Positions 35,032 to 42,499 are shown, counted from the first letter of the stretch. The stretch: DNA of 64,000 bases from Flavobacteriales bacterium (GCA_029262875.1 JAJCYO010000147.1:1-64000), one strand, 5' to 3'. Numbers and translations: made by a program. Notes: generated from the letters alone by a model not told the origin.

Positions 35032-35712
35032 ATGAACCACTTTAAGAAAACAAACAAGAAATTAGAAAAATTAAGAGCAATCTTTTTTCAATTAGGATTA
35101 GTAATAGCCTGTGGGTTGAGTTTCCTTGCTTTCGAATGGAAGACTTCTACTACTATTGTGATACCTGAACCAGAGGATGATACTGTTATAACAATTACAG
35201 ACCTTCCACCAATAACTTTTCAAAATCCACCTGAAAAGCCAAAAGTGAAAATTATAGCATTAACACCTCCGAATAATGATGTAATAGATATTATAGATGA
35301 TAATACAACAGATTTAGAGCCAACTCCAGATGTGGACGTATTACCGGATTTTATCCCAGATGATTATGAGCCTGTTACTGCTCCACCTAAAGATGACACA
35401 CCTTTTAGAATAGTGGAAAAAATGCCAGAGTATGTTGGTGGAGAAAAAGAGAGAAGAAAGTTTTTAAAGAAGAACATAAAATATCCTGTTTTTGCTAAAG
35501 AGGCAGGAATTGAAGGAACAGTTCATTTGCAATTTGTTGTGAATAAAAAGGGAGAGATAAAAAACATTGAAGTGGTTAGAGGAGTGAATGACTTGCTTGA
35601 TAAAGAAGCGATTCGTGTTTTGAAAGCTATGCCAAAATGGAAGCCTGGGAAACAACGAGGGAAACCGGTTAAAGTAATCCTGAACATGCCCATTAAATTT
35701 GAATTAAGATAA
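35032..35712 (+). CDS. Energy transducer TonB family protein (acidic linker)
   Basis: 226-aa inner-membrane protein that would pass proton-motive energy to TonB-dependent outer-membrane receptors. One membrane anchor lies at about 18-35 (FQLGLVIACGLSFLAFEW). It is followed by a long acidic, Pro-rich periplasmic linker (about 40-145, for example EPEDDT, PDVDVLPDFIPDDYEP). The TonB C-terminal domain is at about 150-226 (KYPVFAKEAGIEGTVHLQFVV, MPKWKPGKQRGKPV). A paralogue follows 23 bp downstream; the 5' leader around the ATG is also similar, indicating tandem duplication. Partner receptors are not in the window. Confidence 0.92.
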   Translation: MNHFKKTNKKLEKLRAIFFQLGLVIACGLSFLAFEWKTSTTIVIPEPEDDTVITITDLPPITFQNPPEKPKVKIIALTPPNNDVIDIIDDNTTDLEPTPDVDVLPDFIPDDYEPVTAPPKDDTPFRIVEKMPEYVGGEKERRKFLKKNIKYPVFAKEAGIEGTVHLQFVVNKKGEIKNIEVVRGVNDLLDKEAIRVLKAMPKWKPGKQRGKPVKVILNMPIKFELR

Positions 35713-35735
35713 ACCAACCATTAACTACTACTGCC

Positions 35736-36407
35736 ATGAACCACTTTAAACGAACAAATAATAAATTAGAGAAACTACGAGGAACCTTTTTCCAATTGGG
35801 GCTAATAATAGCATGTGGATTATCTTTTTTGGCTTTTGAATGGACATTTCCAACTAAAATTGCTGATTTAGGAGGTGTAATTGTTGAGGAGATAGATGAG
35901 GAATATTTCAATGAGGAATTTGAAATAATAGAAGATGAGCAAAAGAAGGAAGAAGTAATTGAGAAACCTAAAGTTGATCCGACCAAGATTGAAATAGTGC
36001 CTAATGAGAAAAAGGTGCCTAAAGAGGAACCTGAAGAAATTAAGAAAAAAGAGGAACCAAAGAAACCTAAGAAGAAAAAAATAAAGAAAAAGAAGCCAGA
36101 AATACCAATTTTGATTCCTGAAAAAATGCCTGAATTTGATGACTTGTTTAAATATTTGGGAGAGAACTTAAAATACCCTAAGCAAGACAAAGATGCTGGA
36201 ATACAAGGAACAGTTTACCTTCAATTTATAGTTGGTAAAAATGGAGAAATCAGGAATGTTAAAATCTTAAGAGGAGTAAGTGAATTGATTGACAAAGAAG
36301 CATTGCGAGTTGTTAAGGCTATGCCTAAATGGAAACCAGGGATACAAAATGATAAACCCGTTAGTGTAATTTACAACTTACCCATAAAGTTTATTATTAG
36401 AGGATAA
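35736..36407 (+). CDS. Energy transducer TonB family protein (basic linker), tandem paralogue
   Basis: 223-aa paralogue of the preceding TonB protein. The N-terminus (MNHFKRTNNKLEKLRGTFFQLGL) and C-terminal domain (KYPKQDKDAGIQGTVYLQFIV, MPKWKPGIQNDKPV) are nearly the same. The linker differs sharply: it is acidic, then very basic (PKKPKKKKIKKKKPEIP at about 105-125). The pair may serve different receptors or cross the periplasm by different contacts. The gene is followed by an intrinsic terminator. Confidence 0.92.
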   Translation: MNHFKRTNNKLEKLRGTFFQLGLIIACGLSFLAFEWTFPTKIADLGGVIVEEIDEEYFNEEFEIIEDEQKKEEVIEKPKVDPTKIEIVPNEKKVPKEEPEEIKKKEEPKKPKKKKIKKKKPEIPILIPEKMPEFDDLFKYLGENLKYPKQDKDAGIQGTVYLQFIVGKNGEIRNVKILRGVSELIDKEALRVVKAMPKWKPGIQNDKPVSVIYNLPIKFIIRG

Positions 36408-36415
36408 AGTAAATG

Positions 36416-36442
36416 AAAAGCCGAGTTTTTAGCTCGGCTTTT
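36416..36442 (+). terminator. Intrinsic terminator after the tonB pair
   Basis: 10-bp stem AAAAGCCGAG / CTCGGCTTTT with a 7-base loop, then a run of T to 36445, 9 bp past the second tonB stop. The T-run overlaps the stop codon of the convergent SDR gene. Confidence 0.9.
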
Positions 36443-36443
36443 T

Positions 36444-37235
36444 TTATAGACTCTTTGTTCTGCCACCATCAACAGGAACGTTAATTCCGTTAATATAGCT
36501 TGCAGCAGGTGATGCTAAAAATGCTACTGCGTTGGCCACTTCTTCGGGCTGGGCAATACGTTTCATCGGAACCATATTTGCCATGTCTTGTTTAATGGCT
36601 TCTGCATTGCCTCCAGTTTTTTCAGCTTTACTTTCTATAATAGACTTTAACCGAACAGTATCTGTAGCTCCAGGTAATACATTGTTTACTGTTATGCCAA
36701 ATTCACCCAATTCGTTGGCCAATGTTTTACTCCAATTGGCAACAGCTCCTCTTATCGTATTAGAAACCCCTAAACCATTTAGTGGTTGCTTAACAGAAGT
36801 AGATATGATGTTGATGATTCTTCCATAACCACTACTTTTCATGCCTTCTTTAACGGCTTGCATTAAAATATGATTACAGATTAAATGATTAGAAAAAGTA
36901 TGGATGAATTCGTCTGATTTGGAATTTTCAATTGGACCTCCGGCTGGACCTCCAGTATTGTTTATTAAGATATTAATTTCAACACCATTGGTTTCAATAT
37001 AATTTTCTACAACTAATTTTAATTGAGGAGGAATTGAAAAATCTGCAGTTAAATAATGGTGTTTCTGTCCTTTAGAAGTCTCCAACTCTTGACAAACATC
37101 ACTTAATTTTTCTTCATTTCTTGCAATTAAAATGATGTTGGCTCCAAGAGAAGCCAATTCCATTGCTATTGCTTTTCCTATTCCTTGAGTACTACCGCAA
37201 ACAATGGCATTCTTTCCTGTTAAATCTAAGTTCAT
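36444..37235 (-). CDS. Short-chain dehydrogenase/reductase, atypical (no YxxxK)
   Basis: 263-aa cytosolic Rossmann-fold protein. I start at ATG 37235 (MNLDLTGKNAIVCG) because the candidate -7 box TACCTTTG lies at 37265-37258, which leaves no leader for the upstream ATG at 37256. The NAD(P)-binding motif GSTQGIGKA and NNTGG are intact. The catalytic S is present (NIISTS), but the Y-x-x-x-K positions read S-N-T-I-R (GLGVSNTIRGAV), so Tyr and Lys are replaced. This fits a known ketoreductase-like SDR subgroup lacking the usual tetrad. Substrate unknown. It is divergent from the unknown kinase-like gene. Confidence 0.85.
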   Translation of the reverse strand: MNLDLTGKNAIVCGSTQGIGKAIAMELASLGANIILIARNEEKLSDVCQELETSKGQKHHYLTADFSIPPQLKLVVENYIETNGVEINILINNTGGPAGGPIENSKSDEFIHTFSNHLICNHILMQAVKEGMKSSGYGRIINIISTSVKQPLNGLGVSNTIRGAVANWSKTLANELGEFGITVNNVLPGATDTVRLKSIIESKAEKTGGNAEAIKQDMANMVPMKRIAQPEEVANAVAFLASPAASYINGINVPVDGGRTKSL

Positions 37236-37257
37236 TCGTAAATTTTTAGTTATCATC

Positions 37258-37265
37258 CAAAGGTA
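37258..37265 (-). promoter_or_regulatory. Candidate -7 box TACCTTTG for the SDR gene
   Basis: A TAnnTTTG match on the minus strand, 23 bp upstream of the preferred ATG. On the plus strand a symmetric TACCTTTA (37274-37281) faces the divergent gene. The two form arms AAAGGTA / TACCTTT separated by 8 bp. No matching -33 TTG was found for either. Confidence 0.4.
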
Positions 37266-37289
37266 ATATTTTATACCTTTATCTTTCTT

Positions 37290-38315
37290 ATGAAGTTCAA
37301 TAAAATAGAATACAAGAAGCCTTTTTTTAAAATAAAAGCCCCTCTAAATGAATATTTAATAAAGTATTCAAGGAGTCTTGAAATTCCATTACAATATGAG
37401 GATTTATTAAGTTATACAGAGTTAGTCCCGTTAGAAAATGACAATGGAGAACCCACTTTATGGAACCGGGTAGTGTTTAGTTCAAACGAAATGGATTATT
37501 TGTATTCTGGTTTAGTAGAAATATACAGGTTGTTGATATCTGATGGGAGTAAAGTTGATCACCTTACGGTAGATGGGGTGGATTTTTGTGGTTATGGAAA
37601 TTCGAAACCCTTTAGAATTAAAATCATGAATCAGCTGAATGATAATTATGATTATTATTATATAAAAATAGCTGATGCTTCCAGAGTTTATGGTTTAGAA
37701 TTAGAACACCATTTTTCGCCAAATAAAATTAATTACATCTACTATAAAGAAACCTTGATTGAGGAACACATTATAGGAATCCCTGGAGATCAATTTATCA
37801 AAGAGGTTAAATCTGGTCAACGGAAAATTAACCCGGTAAGACTTTCTAAAGAGTTTGTAAAATTTAATGAACAATGTTTTGTGAGGCTTCTTGGAGATAT
37901 GAGGGCGTACAATTATGTTATTGTAGTGACTCAGGATTTCGACCAAATTCAGTACCGTGTTAGGGCAATTGATTTTGATCAGCAGAGTTTTGAAAAACGG
38001 GTTAGAATTTATTTACCTCAATTTTATAAAGAGAATGCCTATTATGTTAATCTTATCCAAGAAGCTATACCATTAGAAACGATACAACAATACCAAATGG
38101 AAGAGAAGTCTTTATTAAAGAAAAGGTATTTAAATGATAAGTATCAAATAGATTCTTTAATTGATGTAATTAAAAAGGATAAGATTTCTTTTGATGATTA
38201 TGTGGAAAATTTAAAACATGAATTAGGAAGGTTTCATAATTCTACCGCATTTAATGGATGTAAAAATATGGGAGAAATACTGGAGGTAAACATCAACACA
38301 ATGTTGGAACTTTAA
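37290..38315 (+). CDS. Unknown protein with a kinase-like (APH/HipA-type) signature
   Basis: 341-aa cytoplasmic protein; I do not recognise a named family. Features resembling protein-kinase-like folds: K126 in YYYIKIADASR (candidate ATP-binding Lys), EEHIIGIPGD at 158-167, and LGDMRAYN at 201-208, which has the spacing G-D-x4-N of aminoglycoside-phosphotransferase catalytic loops. Twenty residues later RAIDFDQQS (225-233) resembles the metal-binding DFD/DFG. A conserved N-terminal region (about 1-110) and C-terminal helical tail (250-341) flank it. Whether it phosphorylates protein or small molecules cannot be judged. It ends 4 bp from the convergent response regulator. Confidence 0.6.
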   Translation: MKFNKIEYKKPFFKIKAPLNEYLIKYSRSLEIPLQYEDLLSYTELVPLENDNGEPTLWNRVVFSSNEMDYLYSGLVEIYRLLISDGSKVDHLTVDGVDFCGYGNSKPFRIKIMNQLNDNYDYYYIKIADASRVYGLELEHHFSPNKINYIYYKETLIEEHIIGIPGDQFIKEVKSGQRKINPVRLSKEFVKFNEQCFVRLLGDMRAYNYVIVVTQDFDQIQYRVRAIDFDQQSFEKRVRIYLPQFYKENAYYVNLIQEAIPLETIQQYQMEEKSLLKKRYLNDKYQIDSLIDVIKKDKISFDDYVENLKHELGRFHNSTAFNGCKNMGEILEVNINTMLEL

Positions 38316-38319
38316 AAAA

Positions 38320-39012
38320 TTATTTTACCAATAATCGAAACCCATTACCATGAACATTAATAATTTCAATAGCAGCATCTTCTTTCAGGTACTTCCTTAG
38401 TTTGGCAACAAAAACGTCCATGCTTCTTGTGGTAAAGTAATTATTGTCCTTCCATATTTTATTTAGAGCTAAGTCACGAGAAACAACTTCATTTAGGTTT
38501 TCACATAATAACTTTAACAGTTCCGATTCTTTTGGAGATAATTTTTTAACCGTTGTTTTTGATTTTAATTCACGTGTCTCAGTGTTAAAATCAAATGCTC
38601 CAAAAGCATAATTAATGGTTGTCTCTTTTTTAATTGTATTGCCATTTCGGCTTAAGATAGCCTTCAACTTATAGAGTAACACTTCTGTGTCAAAAGGTTT
38701 TGTAACGTAATCATCAGCACCAATTTGATATCCCTTTAGAATATCCTCCTTCAATTTTTTTGCAGTTAAAAATATTAAGGGAATGCTTGGGTTAATTTTT
38801 TTGATTTCTGTTGCCAAACTAAAACCATCTCTTTCAGGCATCATAACATCAACAATGCAAAGATCATAAATGTTGTTTTTAAAGCTTATTAGCCCTTTGT
38901 TTCCATCGGTACATAACGTAACAATATAATCACTTAGTTCTAAGTAGTTCTTTAAGACAGAACCAAAATTTTCTTCATCTTCAACTAATAGTATGGAGTA
39001 CTGTTTTTTCAA
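38320..39012 (-). CDS. OmpR-family response regulator
   Basis: 230-aa DNA-binding response regulator. The receiver domain (about 1-120) has the acidic pocket E11-D12, phosphoacceptor D55 in DLCIVDVMMPERDG, Thr in LIFLTAKK, and Lys in DDYVTKPFD. The C-terminal winged-helix (about 135-230) includes LSPKESELLKLLCEN, RSMDVFVAKLRKYLK and IINVHGNGFRLL, typical of the OmpR/PhoB class. Its start codon overlaps the stop of the upstream histidine kinase (39009-39012), so the pair is co-translated. OmpR-type proteins bind direct repeats about 10-11 bp apart, and such an array lies upstream of the kinase gene at 40638-40687. Confidence 0.94.
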   Translation of the reverse strand: MKKQYSILLVEDEENFGSVLKNYLELSDYIVTLCTDGNKGLISFKNNIYDLCIVDVMMPERDGFSLATEIKKINPSIPLIFLTAKKLKEDILKGYQIGADDYVTKPFDTEVLLYKLKAILSRNGNTIKKETTINYAFGAFDFNTETRELKSKTTVKKLSPKESELLKLLCENLNEVVSRDLALNKIWKDNNYFTTRSMDVFVAKLRKYLKEDAAIEIINVHGNGFRLLVK

Positions 39013-40589
39013 GAGGCAGGAATATTTATAGTAATCACAGTTCCTTGTTTTAATTTACTCTTTAATGAAATTAGCCCTTTGTGAGCGTCAACTATTGTTT
39101 TTACATAGCTCAACCCTATCCCAAAACCTTTTACTGTATGGATGTTACCCTTCTCTACACGATAGAACTTGTCGAAAACTTTTTTCTGAGTTTCATTACT
39201 CATTCCAATTCCATTATCTGCTATCTTTATTTCACATAAACCATTCACCAAGCTAGTGTCTATAGAGATCTCTGGATTGCTATCATTGTATTTTATGGCA
39301 TTATCAATCAAGTTACAGATTGCATTTTGAAGGTGCATTTCATCAGCTAACAATGTTACTTTTTCTTGAGTAAGGTTTAAATTTAATGTAGCATTGTGAG
39401 CTTCTAACTGGAGTTTCATTCGTGCTGGAATCTTTTGAATTAATTCATTTAAATCCACTTCAGATTTATCAAATTCTAATTCATCTTTTTCACCTAAAGC
39501 AGTGGTTAAAACACTTTCTACCTGCTTATTCATTCTTAAATTTTCTTTTCGAATGATATCAGCAAAATGATTGATTTGTTTTTCATCACTAATAATTTTT
39601 GGATGGGTAATGGAATCAACGGCTAAGGAAATGGTAGATATTGGAGTTTTAAATTCATGTGTCATGTTATTAATGAAATCATTTTTCATTTCAGACAACT
39701 TTTTTTGTTTTATCATGTAGTGTATGGTACTCATAAAAGTGAGCAAGATGATGAGTGTAAAAATAATTGAACAGGTAACCATTAACCACATAGACTTTAA
39801 CACGTAATGTCTCTTATTACCAAAGTTAAGTGCTAATTGTGCAGAATTACCAAACATGTTGTGTTTGAATAAACCGACCTTATAGGTATCATCCGAAACC
39901 TTAAATCCGTCCGAAGAAAATTGATCAATTACTTTATCATCATCTAAAATAGCATACTTAAAGGAAGAAGTAATTCCGTTATCTTCTAAATTAGATTTTA
40001 GAATAGGTTCAATGGTGATGCTTTTTAGTAGGTGTTGAATAGGCTCATCTATGGCTTTAAATTCTTTTACCATTTTTATCATAATGTTACTAAAACGATC
40101 ACTCACAATCATTTCATGATCTCCTACAAAAGTAAAAGAGTCATTTTCCATGAGCTGCTCCAAGTTTTCCAAGTTGTTCTTAATGTCTATGGTTTGCGTT
40201 TTTCCATTCACGCTAATTTTCATTTCCATCTCATCTCCATTGTCATCAGAAGTCATGGAGTAGTTAAAAGAATTGTCCTTTAGCTTGTTAGAGTCCATCT
40301 TGGCAATTTTCTTTACCCACTTTTTCATTTGTTTTGTATCGTGATGAAGTGAGTCTGCTTCAATAATGATATTAGAAGTAGCCGAAGCCAACTGGTTGTG
40401 AATAAAGTGAATGGATTCATTATCTTCTATATCGGTAACAACATGATTTAATGCATCGTTCACCAATTGGTCAAACTGGGCTTCCTTTACAGTTATACCG
40501 TTGTGTATCCAATAAATTTGAACCCAAATAATTCCGATTAAAGAAGTACTCATTAGAGCGATTAAAATGTATAGTATTCTTTTCTTCAT
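39009..40589 (-). CDS. Sensor histidine kinase
   Basis: 526-aa membrane kinase. TM1 is about 5-28 and TM2 about 265-290 (SMWLMVTCSIIFTLIILL), leaving a 235-residue extracytoplasmic sensor. HisKA has H311 in NMTHEFKTPIS; the ATPase domain has N box NAICNLIDNAIKYND, G1 IADNGIGMS and G2 GFGIGLSYVK. The sensor contains GDEMEMKISVNGKTQTIDIK followed by a LExLME helix, a module echoed in the divergent Met/His-rich cargo. The ligand is unknown; metal is one hypothesis. Candidate autoregulation through the CTTTAAC array upstream. Confidence 0.94.
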   Translation of the reverse strand: MKKRILYILIALMSTSLIGIIWVQIYWIHNGITVKEAQFDQLVNDALNHVVTDIEDNESIHFIHNQLASATSNIIIEADSLHHDTKQMKKWVKKIAKMDSNKLKDNSFNYSMTSDDNGDEMEMKISVNGKTQTIDIKNNLENLEQLMENDSFTFVGDHEMIVSDRFSNIMIKMVKEFKAIDEPIQHLLKSITIEPILKSNLEDNGITSSFKYAILDDDKVIDQFSSDGFKVSDDTYKVGLFKHNMFGNSAQLALNFGNKRHYVLKSMWLMVTCSIIFTLIILLTFMSTIHYMIKQKKLSEMKNDFINNMTHEFKTPISTISLAVDSITHPKIISDEKQINHFADIIRKENLRMNKQVESVLTTALGEKDELEFDKSEVDLNELIQKIPARMKLQLEAHNATLNLNLTQEKVTLLADEMHLQNAICNLIDNAIKYNDSNPEISIDTSLVNGLCEIKIADNGIGMSNETQKKVFDKFYRVEKGNIHTVKGFGIGLSYVKTIVDAHKGLISLKSKLKQGTVITINIPAS

Positions 40590-40604
40590 ACTTAATTACA
40601 GATA

Positions 40605-40612
40605 CAAATTTA
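40605..40612 (-). promoter_or_regulatory. Candidate -7 box TAAATTTG for the two-component operon
   Basis: Exact TAnnTTTG match on the minus strand, 15 bp upstream of the histidine kinase ATG at 40589. No TTG at the expected distance; the CTTTAAC array begins instead. Confidence 0.45.
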
Positions 40613-40637
40613 ACTTTTAAGACAGACTAAACGGAAA

Positions 40638-40687
40638 CTTTAACTTTTCCTTAACTTTCTTTAAGAGTTCTTTAACAGTGATTTAGC
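40638..40687 (+). promoter_or_regulatory. Five CTTTAAC-like elements at 10-11-bp spacing (candidate response-regulator array)
   Basis: CTTTAAC at 40638, CCTTAAC at 40649, CTTTAAG at 40659, CTTTAAC at 40670 and ATTTAGC at 40681, with spacings of 11, 10, 11 and 11 bp. They fall on one face of the helix, as direct repeats bound by OmpR/PhoB-type regulators do. The array sits between the divergent -7 boxes of the two-component operon and the Met/His-rich cargo gene. Confidence 0.6.
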
Positions 40688-40698
40688 TTGACCTCCAA

Positions 40699-40706
40699 TA
40701 GATTTG
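40699..40706 (+). promoter_or_regulatory. Candidate -7 box TAGATTTG for the Met/His-rich cargo
   Basis: Exact TAnnTTTG match 37 bp upstream of ATG 40743. No TTG occurs 17-23 bp upstream; the last CTTTAAC-like elements lie there, as expected of an activator-dependent promoter. Confidence 0.5.
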
Positions 40707-40742
40707 CAGAGTAAATAAATGATAAACCAAAAAAATTATATT

Positions 40743-41858
40743 ATGAAAAATTTAAAAACTTTATTAATTCCAGTTGGCTTAATAGTATTAGTTGTTGGAA
40801 TTTTTTCATTTACCAACCATGAAGTTGGAAATGATGATGAAAAATGTACCATAAAAATTGTGAAGATTGTAGATGGTGTTGAAACTGTTATTGATTCAAC
40901 ATTTGATTGTGACGAAAGTATGAATTGGATGACTGAATTGCATGGAATGGGAGATTCACTACACAAAATGATGAAAGTGATGATGATTGATGGAGACTCT
41001 ATTGATTGCAATTTTACTTTTGAGTTTGATGAGGACGATGAGAAAGGAATGAAAATGATGAAGTTTAAAGGGGAAGATGGAGAAGAAGTGGAAATGAGTT
41101 TTGATTTTAAAATGTTAGATGGTGAAGATGGAGTAATGAAAATGATGGTAAATGGCGAGGAGATGGAAATCAAATTAGAGGATATGCACAAGCACATGGA
41201 AAAAATGCATGAAAAAATGGAATTTATACATGGGGATGAATCTGGGAATGTAGAGATCATGATTAAAAGTGATGAAGATGGAGGAGAAGCTCATACAGTA
41301 AAAATCATAAAAACAGTAGATGATGAAGGGAACGTTACAATGAAAAAAATTGTAGATGGTGAAGAAATGGAAATTGATGACAAGGATATGCATAAAATGC
41401 ATGGAGGACATAAAATGATGTTTATCTCAGATGATGGTAAAGTGACTAAGATGGATGGAAACCACGAGATGACCATAGATGTGAAGGTTGATGCTAAAGA
41501 CGGAAAGAAGGCGAAGCATATAGTTATTATTACTAAAATGACAAGCGATGATGAATCTGCTAAGAAAATTCCAGCAGTTGCAGGGATGGATAAAAAAGAA
41601 TTGTCAATTAATAAATTGAAATTTAGTCCGAATCCGAATGATGGAAAATTTGACTTAAGCTTTAAGTTGAATAAAAAAGAACCTGTTCAAGTAAAAATAT
41701 TTGATGTACAAGGAAAAGAAGTTTATTCAGAAATAGTATCAGAATTTGACGGGAAGTATATCAATAACATTGATATTAGTGATAATGGAGAAGGAATTTA
41801 CATACTCCAAATTGTGCAAGGAGACAAAGCAAGTACAAGCAAAATAGTTATAAAATAG
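40743..41858 (+). CDS. Met/His/Asp-rich T9SS type A cargo beside a two-component system
   Basis: 371-aa exported protein. I start at 40743 (MKNLKTLLIPVGLIVLVVG) rather than 40719, which adds MINQKNYI before an obvious signal peptide. The mature part is very rich in Met, Asp, Glu and Lys, and has two copies of a DGEEMEI-xxx-DMHK module with His-Met clusters (MHKHMEKMHEKM, HKMHGGHKMM). The last 75 residues (LKFSPNPNDGKFDLSFK, NGEGIYILQI, KIVIK) form a type A sorting domain. Clusters of Met and His suggest metal binding (copper or zinc), by analogy only. It is divergent from the two-component operon, with a phased array between them. Confidence 0.82.
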   Translation: MKNLKTLLIPVGLIVLVVGIFSFTNHEVGNDDEKCTIKIVKIVDGVETVIDSTFDCDESMNWMTELHGMGDSLHKMMKVMMIDGDSIDCNFTFEFDEDDEKGMKMMKFKGEDGEEVEMSFDFKMLDGEDGVMKMMVNGEEMEIKLEDMHKHMEKMHEKMEFIHGDESGNVEIMIKSDEDGGEAHTVKIIKTVDDEGNVTMKKIVDGEEMEIDDKDMHKMHGGHKMMFISDDGKVTKMDGNHEMTIDVKVDAKDGKKAKHIVIITKMTSDDESAKKIPAVAGMDKKELSINKLKFSPNPNDGKFDLSFKLNKKEPVQVKIFDVQGKEVYSEIVSEFDGKYINNIDISDNGEGIYILQIVQGDKASTSKIVIK

Positions 41859-41881
41859 TGTGAATTTTTGTTAGTTTAGTT

Positions 41882-41911
41882 AACCCCAGATGTTTTTCAT
41901 CTGGGGTTTTT
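41882..41911 (+). terminator. Intrinsic terminator after the Met/His-rich cargo
   Basis: 11-bp stem AACCCCAGATG / CATCTGGGGTT with a TTTTT loop and a following T-run, 23 bp after the stop. It separates the cargo from the kynurenine-pathway genes. Confidence 0.9.
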
Positions 41912-41962
41912 GCTTTTATATTATTCATTCTTGTTACTTTTAGACAAACAAATAAAATAGTT

Positions 41963-42499
41963 ATGTTGATAACAATGCCTTTTAATTTCAATCAATGGAT
42001 TGAAGACAATAAAGATAAATTAAAGCCGCCTGTTGCAAATAAAAGCATGTACCCTATGGGTAAAGATTTTATTGTAATGGTAGTGGGCGGTCCAAATGCT
42101 AGAAAAGATTACCATTTTAATGAAACAGAAGAGTTGTTTTACCAAGTAAAGGGTGATGTTGAAGTTACCATTCAACAAGATGGGAAAGCGGTTAAAGTTC
42201 CTATTAAGGAAGGAGAAATGTTTTTGCTCCCGGCAAATATTCCACACTCGCCAGGAAGACCAGAAAACACAGTAGGGTTAGTAATAGAGAGAGTTAGACA
42301 AGGAACTGATTATAAAGATGGGTTAATGTGGTTCTGTGACAAGTGCAATCATAAATTATATGAAGAAAGGTTTACCCTCAACGACATTGAGAAAGATTTT
42401 TTAGATGTTTTTGAAAAGTATTATGGTTCAGAAGAGAATCGAACATGTGATAATTGCGGGCATGTAATGGAAACAGATCCAAAGTTTACCAGAGATTAA
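41963..42499 (+). CDS. nbaC: 3-hydroxyanthranilate 3,4-dioxygenase
   Basis: 178-aa Fe(II) cupin enzyme that opens 3-hydroxyanthranilate to 2-amino-3-carboxymuconate semialdehyde in the kynurenine pathway. Fe ligands H51, E57 (HFNETEELFY) and H95 (ANIPHSPGRP) and substrate Arg residues R47 and R99 are present. The bacterial-type C-terminal rubredoxin-like Cys pairs CDKC and CDNC are there. I keep ATG 41963, as this numbering agrees with known bacterial enzymes; ATG 41975 is an alternative. It immediately abuts the next gene (TAA then ATG with no gap), which encodes the next enzyme of the pathway. Confidence 0.95.
   Translation: MLITMPFNFNQWIEDNKDKLKPPVANKSMYPMGKDFIVMVVGGPNARKDYHFNETEELFYQVKGDVEVTIQQDGKAVKVPIKEGEMFLLPANIPHSPGRPENTVGLVIERVRQGTDYKDGLMWFCDKCNHKLYEERFTLNDIEKDFLDVFEKYYGSEENRTCDNCGHVMETDPKFTRD

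Noticed and set aside
35693-36190. 165-aa hydrophobic minus-strand ORF opposite the second tonB
   Set aside because: It is a shadow of the Lys/Glu-rich linker, giving Phe/Ser/Leu-rich antisense sequence.
40736-41260. 174-aa Ser/Ile-rich minus-strand ORF opposite the Met/His-rich cargo
   Set aside because: It is the antisense of GAT/GAA/ATG-rich codons, has no start context and lies wholly within a well-supported gene.
41175-41411. Short minus-strand ORF with many His/Phe opposite the cargo gene
   Set aside because: Antisense of ATG/CAT-rich codons; no independent support.
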